Assembly: GCA_000827495.1 (NCBI GenBank)
Contig: KN817711.1
Location: 1-23,056, forward strand
Length of the DNA stretch: 23,056 nt
Direction of reading: 5' to 3'
Source: Hypholoma sublateritium FD-334 SS-4
Lineage: Eukaryota; Basidiomycota; Agaricomycetes; Agaricales; Strophariaceae
The notes under the pieces are model-generated. The model was not told the DNA's origin. It was given only the letters and a program-made list of their open reading frames with translations, and searched no databases. The translations under genes and the position numbers were made by a program. Each line of letters opens with the position of its first letter. Positions within the stretch are counted from its first letter, which is position 1. This document shows, one piece after another, positions 1 to 9,648 of the stretch.

Positions 1-383
1 GTCAACATCTGGATTGGTGGTATGGTCAGATGTTGTGCTCCCCCCATTCGAGTCGCCGTCATTGACGCAGCAGTGGCAGCCTTCCGAGGAGCCATCAGTC
101 TTGAGGGCCTCGAGGGCTTCGGTCAAGCTATCAATGCACTCTTGTTGATGCTCGATGATTTCCTGGAGCTGTGCAACAATGAGANGTTGCTGAAGAGTAA
201 TATCGGTCAGATATCATTTGTCTAGATAAAAATAAATTCCATAGAACATACTTGAAGTTCCTGGACCGCCTCCGGGGGAGGACAATGGGCAACAGCATCG
301 GAGTTGTTGGTCTGCTCCAAAGGTGATTCAGGCCGTGCCGAACCGTCGACGGAAGGTACCGGATAGTTGTCGTTTGCGCTCAT
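1..383 (-). CDS. 5' part of a spliced hypothetical gene (runs off left edge)
   Basis: Exon 1 is 383-252 and starts MSANDNYPVP. A 62-nt intron (251-190, GTATGT donor, CTGAC branch, TTCAG acceptor) joins in phase 0 to exon 2 (189-1), which stays open to the window edge. The visible 107 residues have a Ser/Pro/Asp-rich start, then a Gln/Glu/Leu-rich stretch around QLQEIIEHQQ and LTEALEALK that looks like a short coiled coil, then GCHCC and an acidic Gly/Ser/Thr tail. Codon 2 of exon 2 holds an ambiguous base. The start is favoured because a TATA box and a pyrimidine-rich leader precede it. I do not recognise the family. The front of a retroelement gag protein is an alternative that I cannot test from this fragment. 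Confidence 0.6.
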
Positions 384-447
384 TGAAGTAGACAGCACGT
401 AAAAGAAACACAAGAAGCACTGGTTAGAAATGAGAGAAAAGCAAGAG

Positions 448-454
448 CTTTATA
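448..454 (-). promoter_or_regulatory. TATA box of the gene starting at 383
   Basis: TATAAAG on the minus strand, about 65 bases before the ATG and followed by a C/T-rich leader. The same TATAAAG string stands 87 bases before the gene at 15328. Confidence 0.5.
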
Positions 455-1060
455 TGCTTCCGCCGCTCTGCAACGTGCCGCTGAACTGTTCCGTAGAGCG
501 GCGAAAANTGGGCGCGAGCGCGAACGAGAGCGTTCCTCATGTTCAAACNAATGCTTCAATTACATGTATATTATTCTTTTTCGGAACTTTGTATTACTTC
601 AGACAATAGAAATTTGCCTGCAGGCCGGGTGTCTACCGAGGACAGAACAATGTGCTAAAAATAAATCTCGGAGCGCTTATTCAAGGTGCGTCCGAGTCTG
701 CTTCAAGCTCAGGCTTGACCTGCTCAAGGCTCACAAAAAAGATATTAAGGTGCACACTGCATTGGTCACTCATTTACTAAAATCACAAAAAGTCTTGACC
801 CCAGGACATGCCTCTCTGTCCTGCTCATGCACCTGCGGCGTGTGCAGGAACACCAGAGTCGCGTATGTAGTGCGTAATATGTTACAATTGAATTGACATC
901 GTGGCCAAAACATGCGGACGTTCAAAACGCCGAAGTCTCTATCCTAATTTTTTAGCCTTGTTTTGCATTTAATTCCCATTACTACCCTGAACAAATACCG
1001 CACTGCGCCAAGCTGAATGTACCGTTCCCATCCCAATTTGCTGAGGACTACTAATAATAC

Positions 1061-1082
1061 ATTAGCCGCATCTCTGGTGCGG
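1061..1082. repeat. Hairpin element copy 1 (ATTAG-CCGCA...TGCGG)
   Basis: Arms CCGCA (1066-1070) and TGCGG (1078-1082) enclose a short loop beginning TCTCTG. A second hairpin with the same left arm, the same loop start and the same ATTAG lead lies at 1474-1500. Confidence 0.45.
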
Positions 1083-1240
1083 CAACAGTGTTTGGCCGCA
1101 GCTCTTTCGTGAGGCATAAGTATGTGTCTGTGGCACGGCAGTGGGATGGGCAATGTTATGGATCATTGAAAGCAATCTATTTCACCCTGGAAAGTTCTGA
1201 AACCAGGACTTATAATATTGAGGTTATATTCAATTCACAG

Positions 1241-1274
1241 CAAGTTGGTGAGAATTGGATCGTCGACAGTGAGT
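1241..1274 (+). repeat. Dispersed repeat, copy 1 (core GGATCGTCGACAGTGAGT)
   Basis: The core is GAGAATTGGATCGTCGACAG followed by TGAGT, preceded by CAAGTTGGT. The same orientation is seen at 1424-1449 and 3565-3598. These copies flank the GC-rich gene fragment on both sides. Confidence 0.65.
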
Positions 1275-1423
1275 TTCCGATCCATTGACTTGCTCGACAC
1301 ACCGCAGCACTTTCAGCAGCGGCCCGGGTGTGTCACCGGCCCATCGTGGCCCTCTTAATTAGACTGTCCGCACTGTCCTGTTAGTGCAGGCACAGCCGGA
1401 TGGGAGATAAGTTGGCATGCTAT

Positions 1424-1449
1424 GAGAATAGGATCGTCGACAGTGAGTT
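1424..1449 (+). repeat. Dispersed repeat, copy 2
   Basis: The core GAGAATAGGATCGTCGACAG followed by TGAGTT differs from copy 1 at one position in the core. The left flank differs more (AAGTTGGCATGCTAT). Confidence 0.6.
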
Positions 1450-1473
1450 GCCATCTGACCACTTTTGTGANGA

Positions 1474-1500
1474 TTAGTAGCCGCATCTCTGTCAGTGCGG
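1474..1500. repeat. Hairpin element copy 2 (ATTAGTAG-CCGCA...TGCGG)
   Basis: Arms CCGCA (1481-1485) and TGCGG (1496-1500) enclose TCTCTGTCAG. The sequence matches the hairpin at 1066-1082 in arms and left flank, with a longer loop. Confidence 0.45.
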
Positions 1501-2410
1501 GAACCTTATTAATTGATCTCTAATCTGTTTCNCTATTCATAGCCAGTTCAATTGCAGTTCTGTAATAACAATACATTAGATTTTGTGTAGAACTGCATAT
1601 TTTCTTTGATCTCTGAGTTTCCTGGCCTCTGAAGCGCATCCGAGACGCGACGCGGCCCATCGCGCGACGCGTTAAATATGTTCACGTGACTTTGTTTATT
1701 GTCCACCGCCAGTTGATCTTTCTTATCAACTTGCTCTCTCCCCCCCACGCACGAGAGCACCCTTCCACCCCACGCCTGCTTTCCATTCCCCAGTGCTGCT
1801 TGGGATCGCCACGCGGAGTACCGCCGGCAGTCCCCCGTCAGTCTCTGGAGGGCCAAGCAAAGACGCCGTGCATCGCAGGTGAGCGGGCAGTGCTCCGGTA
1901 GACGATTCACAGGCTTACCTCGCAAATAGCGCCCTGCTTCGCCGAATCCTGGCACGGCGTGCATCCACCAGCGCACAATGTTGCAATCAGCATGCGCCGC
2001 TTTCGCCCGTCCACATGCAGCGCGCATCAGGNGCCGCGAAGCTATCTGTGGATCCACGGCGCACGGACGGCCGCCCCAGATGCAGCCTCGCAAAGGCATG
2101 CGCCACGGGCGCACTGTCCGGCCGTCGTTCTGCGCTGAATGCGTGAGTGAATAGCTGCGCCTACCTCAAGACCGCGCGATCGACATGCCCGCTGTCAACA
2201 CGCACAGCAAGACCCCAAGCCCACAGAACGGCGCANGGCGCATGCAGCGAGGCATGCACGGGACACAGCAAGGGCAGGGGTGGTGCGGCGCGAACACATC
2301 GGAGCAGGGCGCTGGCTGGATGATGGCGCACGGTTCTCGGTGAGTAAGGCAGGATGCACCTGGAAATTTCGATTAAAATAACACCCGCGACCACGCTAAA
2401 TACCACTCAC

Positions 2411-3192
2411 CAACTTCCCAAGCAGCACATCCCCCACCGCAGTCAAGTCCGGCATATACACATCTCGCGGCGCGACGAAGAAGTTCGGCGGCAGCTCATC
2501 CTCACCGTGCGCCCCTTCCCTCCCACTCTGACCATCCCCTGACCACTGCGNGCGCGACACCCCACAAACTACAGCGATCCAGGAGTCGTCCGGCAGCAGG
2601 CGCGGTCCCGCATCTTCCTCCCCGTCGTCCCCGAACTCAAACGCACACCCGCCGAGGGGTGGAGTCGGCGGTACCATGCTGAACGCGACCGTTGNGACAA
2701 GCGTCGCACCCTCGAGCGAGGGGGACGGCAGCGGCTTCGAAGCGGGCGGCGCGCCNGGTATGTAGATGTGGTTCGGCGTCGCCAGGCGGCTCGTTGGCGT
2801 CCCGTGCCGCGACGAAGACGAAGGACCCAGAAGCAGTGGAACGGGGAGCCCATTAACCGCAGACGTTGCTGCGCCAGCCTGCAACTTGGCCGCGAGGCGT
2901 GCTCAGCAACCCCGCGATGTCCTCGCGGCTCGCGCTGCGGCTGCTCGCGCGGCTCGAGCCCCGGCTGGACGCAGGCCGCTTGAACACCTGCCCGCCGAAC
3001 GACACCACGAGCACGCGCGCGCCGTGCATGTCGTGCGGCACGCCGATGCTCTCGAGGAAGCGCGCGCGGCCCTCGGGCGTGTGCACTGCAGCGCGCGGGG
3101 CGCGTACGACGAGCGGCGCCTGCCACACCGCGCGCGGTGTGCCCTTCCCCGCCGTAGGGACGAGCTCCGCCCCGGCGATGGGCGCNCTCAGG
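2411..3192 (-). pseudogene. Broken fragment of an L-arabinokinase-like (GT-B-like sugar-binding domain) gene
   Basis: Read on the minus strand, 3192 to about 2890 encodes a part containing LVVRAPR, GVPHDMHGARVLVVSFGGQV and FKRPAS. The frame then shifts by one near 2880-2895 (at CGCGGCCAAG) and continues to 2411 with LLPDDSWIAVVCGVSR and PRDVYMPDLTAVGDVLLGKL. The VSFGGQ, WIAVVCG and YMPDLTA..D..LGK blocks match, from memory, the glycosyltransferase-like N-terminal domain of plant arabinose kinase and its uncharacterised fungal relatives. The last codon abuts a good donor (GTGAGTGG at 2410). The next expected ex­on, which should begin with a GYGTVSE-like block, is absent from 1-2400, and upstream exons are absent beyond about 3240, where the sequence turns AT-rich. 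Four ambiguous bases lie inside, so the frameshift could be a sequence error. The missing ends are harder to explain that way. Confidence 0.6.
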
Positions 3193-3342
3193 CTGATGAG
3201 TATGTCCTCCTTACATCACTCACGGCGCCTGCTTAACGTGGTGCCAATGGCACGTCTCAGGAAGGTATAGTAGTATATTAGTACTTATAAATTAAATGTA
3301 AAGTGTAACCAGCCCTGCGTAACATTACATTAATTTTGTGAC

Positions 3343-3462
3343 ATACCTGTAAGACCTGCGGGCATACCTGCAGGTACCTGTGTGGACCCGCTGTATGGCA
3401 GGTATCTGTTGACCTGTCAATACCTGTGGGTTTAGTCCGCAGGTCTACTCGTGTCCTGCCTT
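3343..3462. repeat. Cluster of ACCTG/CAGGT words
   Basis: About 120 bases hold roughly six ACCTG and three CAGGT words, including the palindrome-like CAGGTACCTG at 3371-3380. There is no reading frame. It looks like a degenerate satellite or a cluster of E-box-like half sites. Confidence 0.5.
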
Positions 3463-3564
3463 AATCGCGGCACCTTGACAGATCTGGCTAATCGAAGGCA
3501 CTCCATTGCTGCCTCAATGACCCAAGACCAGGCATGTCAACATAGTTTTCAANGTTCTATATTA

Positions 3565-3598
3565 CAAGTTGGTGAGAATGGGATCGTNGACAGTGAGT
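3565..3598 (+). repeat. Dispersed repeat, copy 3
   Basis: CAAGTTGGTGAGAATGGGAT followed by CGTNGACAGTGAGT matches copy 1 at 1241-1274 almost base for base, with one ambiguous position. Confidence 0.65.
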
Positions 3599-4168
3599 AT
3601 TTATTCCATTGTTGCTCCGGGACTAAGTACTATGTGTCAGTCAACGATCCAATGATCCTCAGGTAGCACCTGAACAACAAGAGCAAAAAGGTGCGACAGC
3701 AGGCAGCGAATCTGAAGACGCGCCAGCCGATACAATGTCATTTATCCCTTCCAGGTTCTACAGCAGGCAACGGAGGATCAATCGATCAGGTCCTGGACCA
3801 ATTCAGAATACTCAGGTAACCTCTGAAATGCCAATTCTTGGTCAAATTTTACAAAAACAGTTTTGTAGCAATACTCAATATGTATGGTATCTATTTCTGC
3901 AGAAGAATTGAGATAAATATCAGGGGAACACTGAAGGATAATCTCTTAGAATCATCGTATACCTGTCAGCAGGCTGCGGATGCCGGAAACACGCGATCAC
4001 TGTGGACCATGAATCNGTTTCAATTTCTCCTGCAGACGGAACTGAGATACTGGAGTGACACGAAGTACAGTAAATTACCCATGTACACTTCCCNCATCTT
4101 CAAGTTTCGACTACTCGTGCACCGGACATTAAGTAAATATTGCAGCATTTGATCAGACATACGGGAAC

Positions 4169-4175
4169 TATAAAT
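4169..4175 (+). promoter_or_regulatory. TATA box before the small ORF at 4231
   Basis: TATAAAT, 55-60 bases before ATG 4231, with a pyrimidine-containing leader between. Confidence 0.35.
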
Positions 4176-4230
4176 TGAGTAGACTTCACACATTGAATGG
4201 GAATAACATACTAAACAGCTCTACTTCCAA

Positions 4231-4379
4231 ATGTCTTCTATTCGACAAGCTAAGCCATCTGCTTCCAGCTCACAGTCACGTCAACAGTGAGTTAATCTGT
4301 ATAATGTTCCTGTAATATACACATTGTTCACGTATCTAGAGTCCATCGGGAAATTGAGGACCGCGAGATAGGGGTATAA
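4231..4379 (+). CDS. Small spliced ORF or 5' remnant of a gene
   Basis: Exon 1 (4231-4286) reads MSSIRQAKPSASSSQSRQ. A 53-nt intron (4287-4339, GTGAGT ... TATCTAG) joins in phase to VHREIEDREIGV and a TAA at 4377-4379, giving 32 residues. Just before the stop, another GTATAA donor (4374) and a TTTATAG acceptor near 4462 would allow a third short exon. The TATA box, Ser-rich N-terminus and splice signals look like the true start of a gene whose body is lost or diverged. Function unknown. Confidence 0.3.
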
Positions 4380-5369
4380 CTGGCATGGTATAGCTTGAAA
4401 ACGTATAAAATGTACCTAATTACTATAATAATTGCACACTAGTATTTCATGACATTTATAGGACGCTAAAAGTGGCTTGATTCACAACGTCTGCACGAAT
4501 TTCTGGTCCTGAACAGATAAATAAAATTAATATTAATATGATTGATGTTCGTGGCACTGAACCGTATAGATCAACCAATATATAGACCACAATTGGGATG
4601 AAATTAAGGAAGACAGCTAGCTTCTGTCGGTTTTTTATTGTCGACGTTTGGGGGTCAACTACTGTCGGAATGAGGTAGAAATTCTGAATGTCAGTACGGT
4701 GAGCCCAAATGGGATCCTTCTAGAACAGAGCAGTGGTCTCAACTCATACATAGGAGGTTGGGTATTGCAAAATTAAGCACGTGTGCAATAGAGAGTATGG
4801 TGCGCTCAGATCTGGTATGGTAGACGAGATTGATATATATTATATAACCATGTCTGCACTCAAAATCTTGACGACGGGCAGAAAATAACACGCAGTAGTA
4901 TTTAATGTCGACTTAATGACATATAAAGTAGTGAAAAATCAATCTTTCAAAACCGTTCAGGTATGTCACTGTTCTAACTGTGGTCAGCGTTGAAAGGAAA
5001 CAAAAACCTACTGGTAAAATTCTCGTCGATGTGCAACTGAGAGTGCTTCCAATCAGAGATGGTACAACACACAAGAATAATATTTATTTTATGACCATAT
5101 CTCCAGTCGAAATCTGCGGCAGGTCACCACAAATTTAGACAGGCGCCCGGCAGACGTTACTATTAGAACATCATTGCCAGTGATGGCAAGTCACAGAAGT
5201 AATCCTGATGGATATGTTATGGTCAGGCAATATAGCTTTGAATAGGTACTTGCAGATATGATAGAATACTCAGTGGTTGACAATCAAACTGCAACACGAC
5301 ACAAGAGTGGGACTCATAATGAATTAAATTCCGATGCCAATATAATCAGGTACAAGATGAGCCATGAGT
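4380..5369. other. AT-rich intergenic stretch
   Basis: No frame longer than about 60 codons and no consistent splice chain on either strand. Nothing recognisable beyond the possible third exon noted for the ORF at 4231. Confidence 0.5.
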
Positions 5370-6865
5370 CTACATGTCTGTATTACGGTTGGAGTCTGTC
5401 AAAGCAGCAAGTTGTTTAGCAGCCGCTCGTTTGGCCTTTATTTTAGCCAATGCGCTATTCTTAGAAACAGGCCTGGAGTTGGCGGTGTAGTTTGGAAACA
5501 CTTGGCTTTGTGAGACCGTCGTCATTGATTGCCAAGAACATATTGATGTCAAACTCACCGGTTCCACCAGGTTAGTAGCGAATCCACTTCCTGATCTTCA
5601 TCTGGCTCTTCAAGGAGTTCTAGGATACTATTGTAGAATCGCTCCGAATCCGTTACGGTATCCGTCCGATTAAAGACACTTGAGGAGGACAGAGCAAACC
5701 TGGCCTGAGTCCGAAGATTTTGTGACTAAGTGTATAGTGTATCTCACATATGACGGTACTTACCTGTGTTGCAATGTATGCAATGGAAGCCCGAGTCACA
5801 CTGGACATGCCGTGGATACGAGCATTTCCCGATCTCGTCGCCTTGGCTTCCTTCTCAACAGAGCTGGGAGACGTGAAGATGTGTTTGAATGTCTGATAGT
5901 AAATTAGTAATCATATTGGCGACTTGTGAGAGCAAGTTTAATTTTTATAGAAAAAATTTCTCGCCTTAATTAGCATGGAACTGCGCAACAGTCCTTTCCA
6001 AGGATCGTCGTCGTCGTATTCATAGCCAGCATACAGGAACATTGGCCATTGATCACCAGCTACGGTGAGTTCTCCTGTGGAGAGCTTCTGCTTAATGCTT
6101 CGGAGGCGTCAACTATGGCTGAATGCGAAGCTCGAACACACTTGACTTACTCATTATCTGACCAATCCACACCTGTCGGGCAAAGGAGTGCCCCTGTTGT
6201 TTCGTGATGAAAGCCACGGCCCGACTTCGCGTTTCTTGCAATAGGAGGTAGGAGAGGTTCGCCAGGTGGCGCCAGCCAGTCAATTATTGCAGATTTCAAA
6301 CTTTTAGTATCGTCGGACCTCGCACTTGAAGCTCCTTTTTGTAGCTAGGGGAAAGTATTAAGTAGAAGATTTCTAAGGCGGCAACTCACTAAGGCGGCGA
6401 AATTCTGAATCTCGTCTTCCGACTCAGCATTCATAAGTTTTTCTTCAAGACTGGGGACGCTCTTCAACAATTGAAGGAAAATTAAATGCTCTCGTCTTTC
6501 TCTGCCAATGTCAATCAGCGACTTAGTAGTCAAGTTTCTCAAATGAACGTGAAAAAGAGTGTCTTACTGCGGGGTGAATGCATCCTCTGGCTCCTCTGAT
6601 CGCTCTCCGGCTCGAATAATTCCATTGTTGACCAACGCGTGGACGTTGCAAAGGGCGTGAATCGATCGCCCAAAATGACGTCCGTGGTGAACAAGAGGGT
6701 CCGTAGAGCGCCTAGGTCACGACAGTGTCAGAGCTTGTCCAAACTACTCAACAATCAACTTCTTGAAGCGTACGGCTTTTTTCTAGGCCCTAGTTGAAGG
6801 GCATCTTGTAGAGATCTTTTTTCCCCTAGTTCTGTTAGGTCGCTGGAATTTTCTTTTCCAGGCAT
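5370..6865 (-). CDS. Basidiomycete-specific protein of unknown function (probably DUF6698 family), 361 aa
   Basis: Eight exons keep one frame: 6865-6774, 6711-6568, 6501-6390, 6344-6151, 6097-5965, 5892-5764, 5704-5559 and 5505-5370 (stop TAG). Introns are 45-72 nt. Six have GT donors; the fifth (5964-5893) needs a GC donor (AAG/GCGAGA). Landmarks in order: GPRKKP, HHGRHFGRSIHALCNVHALV (about residues 38-57), LLKSVPSLEEKL, LQKGASSARSDDTKSLKSAI, DWLAPPGEP, GFHHETTGALLCP, DQWPMFLYAGYEYD, FTSPSSVEKEAKATRSGNAR, ERFYNSILELLEE, LLTWWNRQVFPNY, and a Lys/Ala-rich tail. The HFGR..HALCN, KG.S.AR.DDT, FTSPSS..KE.KATRSGNARIHGM and WWNRQ.FP blocks are those of a family abundant in mushroom genomes; the DUF6698 name is from memory. 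No catalytic motif or membrane segment was seen. The model is complete with no frame breaks, so the gene looks functional. Confidence 0.85.
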
Positions 6866-7363
6866 AGTGGGAAGTTGAAGAAACGAGAATAACACAACAA
6901 ACTTCCAAAGTTCCAGCTCAGATGCGAGTCTAATATGTTGTGCTTGTAAGAGAGTGAATTAAATTAAATCAATAGAAGACGGTGGGGGTAGTTATACCTT
7001 CGGACCTCTAGCTTGGGCTGTGTAGGTTGCTTTGGGTTGTTCCTGTTTCAAAAGAAAATTGACAGTCGCCTAGCTGAACTAGGTCAATTGGCCGCTAACT
7101 GGTATCCATGGGCCTCCGAAGCCGTTAAGCTAAAGGAGAAGAAAAAGTAGGATGTAAATAGTCAACGTCCCCTGGCAGCGACAGCTGATTCAAAGCTGGG
7201 TATACAACTCGAAATCTGCAGTGGGAACTTGAAGACGAATTTGATAACATGTGCGATAATAGTACATCAACCGTGACATATCAACTGACTAGGTATGGAG
7301 AGCAAACAGTGTAGAAAAAACCAGGCATGACGCTACCCGAGTCTCGAGACTCCAACCTTACTA
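6866..7363. other. Intergenic stretch between two minus-strand genes
   Basis: Holds the 3' flank of the 7364-9010 gene and the upstream region of the 6865 gene. No clear TATA box and no open frame of note. Confidence 0.5.
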
Positions 7364-9010
7364 CTACCTCCTTCCACTGGAGCCGGAGGCAGTGTTTAGG
7401 GGCATAGCCTTCTCCAAAAAGCCTGGAGCTATTCTACACAAATCTTGTCCGTCATCAAGGTCGTTTAGTAACTTATCGAGCCTAGGCTTGAATGGATTCC
7501 CGGCAGTTCTAAGCCTCTTCCACACGGCGATGTGTTCCTTGAGCATGTCTCGTTCAATCCGGGAAAACATACGCAAACTACTAAACACTCCCTCCCGAGC
7601 TGCCGAACCATGTAGACTGGCGTTTCGTTCGGCCTTGATCTCTACTTCAACCTATTAGCAGTAGGTGAGTGAAAATCGACATCACTGGTCGCAAAAACGA
7701 GACGGCTTACAAGCATAGAAGCAAAGGGCATGGTTTCCCAGGGAATATCATAAGACCCTATCCCTCCCGTCGCTCCCCGGCTCTTACGATATGTGCCGAG
7801 TGCTATATTGATAGGACCGACGGTGTCAACAAGGGTGTTAGCAGCTGCCATTGTGCTCGCTGAGCAATATAACTTGACGAAGTTTTTGTCGTTCCGGGCG
7901 ATGTCGTCTTCCGAGGGGCCCAAAGAAATAGGGCTGCGATTTTTCGGGTAAATCTTGCGGTGAATTTCGTTCGCCCGAGTAGACCTTGTCCTTGGTCCGT
8001 GGCAGCCGTCACAGCCGAGCAATGTTGCTCCGACCGTTTCGTATGTCGTGGTGATGGTCATGAGGGAAGACCGGATTCGGTCGACATAGGTGAAGTATCT
8101 TTCACTAATCTAATATGGTATGCAAATGAGAATTTTGAAATGAAGAATCAATTTCTTAAACGGCAGACTTACAAACGTGATGAGATCGCGCTTGAGCACT
8201 CGCACGACCGGGTCTGTATCGATGGATGTCTTTTGGTAATCCCAACCGGGGAGGTTCTCGGAAGTGAAGAGGACGTCGGGAGTGGACGGGCTGAGGTGGT
8301 CTGAGTTATTTGCCAGCGCGACAGCGATCGGTGACCTGCTGTGCTTCTCGTACAGTGCTTGGAAGGCCAGGTTGGCACCAAGCAACTCCACGACAATCGC
8401 CGCCAGCTTCGACGGTCTGATGAAAGTCCCAGTCAAGAAGTCGACGGCTAGGCGTTGGTCCGTCTCGTGGCACAGGCAGTCGAGTATAAGCCATATGCCG
8501 TCTCCACCACTCGCTATATCGTCCCGGAATTTAGGCCTGACTAGACGTTCCGCTAATGAATCCGGTCTCAGCTTTTTAAAGGCTTCGACACCTTTCTTGA
8601 TCCTCCTGTCGTCGTATAGCGTGGTCAACGACACCTGCTTCCTCGCCTGCGGGTGAGGGTCCTGTGAGGCTTCATGTGAGGCTGATGTCGCACAGGTGAT
8701 AATGGATAGGTAGAAAACATACCACGACGAACAGTTGTGATAGCGAATATACACTAGCACTGGGCGCAACGTTCGCGCCGATGTTGGAGCCATGACTGGT
8801 TAGAGTGCCTCCGAACGACCCAGCAGCCAACGACGCAGATGAGGGCCATGGTGAGTTCCATAGGTCGTTGAGTTGGGGGACGCATCCGGTCGGCAAAGGT
8901 GAGTTGGTCGATGGAGCTGCGCGTGCAGCAAAGAAATCGTAACCGTCATAAAGATCACTGAAGCTACATTCCATCGGGGAAAGCATCCCAGGATCCTCGG
9001 CGTCGGCCAT
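7364..9010 (-). CDS. Hypothetical four-exon protein, about 487 aa
   Basis: Exons 9010-8723, 8661-8173, 8109-7711 and 7651-7364 (stop TAG), all in one frame. Introns are 8722-8662 (GTATGT), 8172-8110 (GTAAGT) and 7710-7652 (GTAAGC). An alternative first junction (8755 to 8681, donor GTGTAT) also keeps the frame. The start is MADAEDPGML, with a TATA box about 50 bases upstream. The N-terminal 90 residues are Ser/Pro/Asn-rich and probably disordered. Exon 2 is a leucine-rich, likely helical part (DDRRIKKGVEAFKKLRPDSL ... FLTGTFIRPSKLAAIVVELL). Exon 3 has GATLLGCDGCHG, ASTMAAANTLVDTVGPINIA and YDIPWETMPFASM. Exon 4 is rich in charged helix (EVEIKAERN, RIERDMLKEHIAVWKRL). I do not recognise the family. 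No transmembrane helix or signal peptide is evident. Confidence 0.75.
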
Positions 9011-9058
9011 CTCTGCAGTGCGTTGCAAGGCGGTAACGTTAATGGATCATCAAGCATT

Positions 9059-9067
9059 CTTTTATAC
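9059..9067 (-). promoter_or_regulatory. TATA box of the gene starting at 9010
   Basis: GTATAAAAG on the minus strand, about 50 bases before the chosen ATG, which leaves room for a leader of about 20-25 bases. The sequence just upstream (about 9078-9130) holds an imperfect direct repeat, CAGTCACCCGAGTTCA and CAGGTCACCCGTTCA, which could be a regulatory site. Confidence 0.55.
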
Positions 9068-9640
9068 AACGTAGGCCTGGATCTTGAACGGGTGACCTGA
9101 ACCCCACACAGTGAACTCGGGTGACTGAAATTCTACCACAATAATTTTACTAGGCTGACCTGAAATACGTGCACCTGTTGTTCGTACGTTTTGAAGATAG
9201 CAAAAATACAGTGACGCGAGAAAACACACATTGCGGCGACAGAGCTGTTCGCCACCGGCGAAAGCAACACGTAGAATATATCACACGCGCACAAAAAGAT
9301 AACATGAATACATTTCACTAGAAGGCTGTCAAATGTGAGACGTACAAGGTGCATCGTGTGATCGATTTAAATATTTGTCGTCTTTCAAATAGGTTTCTGA
9401 CATATCCTGGTTGTTCACAAAACCAGTGGGGGGACTCAACTTGGTGCGACTCAGCCATTGAATTTTTTGAGGGGATATCTTGTCCGCTAGTCGATCTTTG
9501 AAGGTAATTGTTAATGAAGGTAATTGTTAAACCACTGTTCTGAGCGCTTGGTCCCAAATCGTTGTCAAAAAAGAATATTCCCAAGATCCATAGGACGCCA
9601 GTGCGGCGACTTTTGTTTACCTCAATAGAATAGAATCACT
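9068..9640. other. Intergenic stretch with a short tandem duplication
   Basis: No convincing gene. A perfect 16-base tandem duplication (TGAAGGTAATTGTTAA, 9499-9514 and 9515-9530) is present. The minus-strand frame 9318-9584 lacks splice or family support. Confidence 0.45.
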
Positions 9641-9648
9641 TTATTTAC

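Larger units (their letters stand above)
420..2400. other. Repeat-rich stretch without a confident gene
   Basis: Open frames here, such as 564-896 plus and 1548-2114 minus, have no conserved look and no consistent splice sites. From about 1640 the base composition changes to GC-rich. One plus-strand frame from ATG 2185 runs to a GTGAGT at about 2341, but nothing else supports it. Two hairpins and two copies of a 25-base motif are listed separately. Confidence 0.5.
3250..4150. other. AT-rich stretch with weak coding remnants
   Basis: After the repeat at 3565-3598, a plus-strand frame is open from about 3629 to a TGA at 3905-3907. It contains the words APEQQEQKGATAGSESEDAP and FYSRQRRINRSGPGP. 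A second frame is open at 3838-4152 with two ambiguous codons. Possible CAG/GT and CTGCAG splice sites lie between them. I could not build a convincing gene, so this is at most a decayed exon. Confidence 0.3.

Noticed and set aside
564..896. 110-codon plus ORF
   Set aside because: No motif, no promoter and a Cys/Leu/Ser composition without conserved character; probably chance.
1548..2114. 188-codon minus ORF in the GC-rich block
   Set aside because: Stops are rare in GC-rich DNA, the composition is not protein-like, and no family motif or splice context is seen.
2161..2406. Minus-strand ORF directly after the sugar-binding domain fragment, as its possible continuation
   Set aside because: It begins by reading through a strong donor (GTGAGTGG), and no GYGTVSE-like block or other family motif follows in any frame.
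9078..9135. Possible tRNA-derived SINE on the minus strand (GTGGTAG ... GTTCAAGATCC)
   Set aside because: Box-like words are imperfect and no cloverleaf can be drawn. The position directly upstream of a TATA box favours a promoter element.
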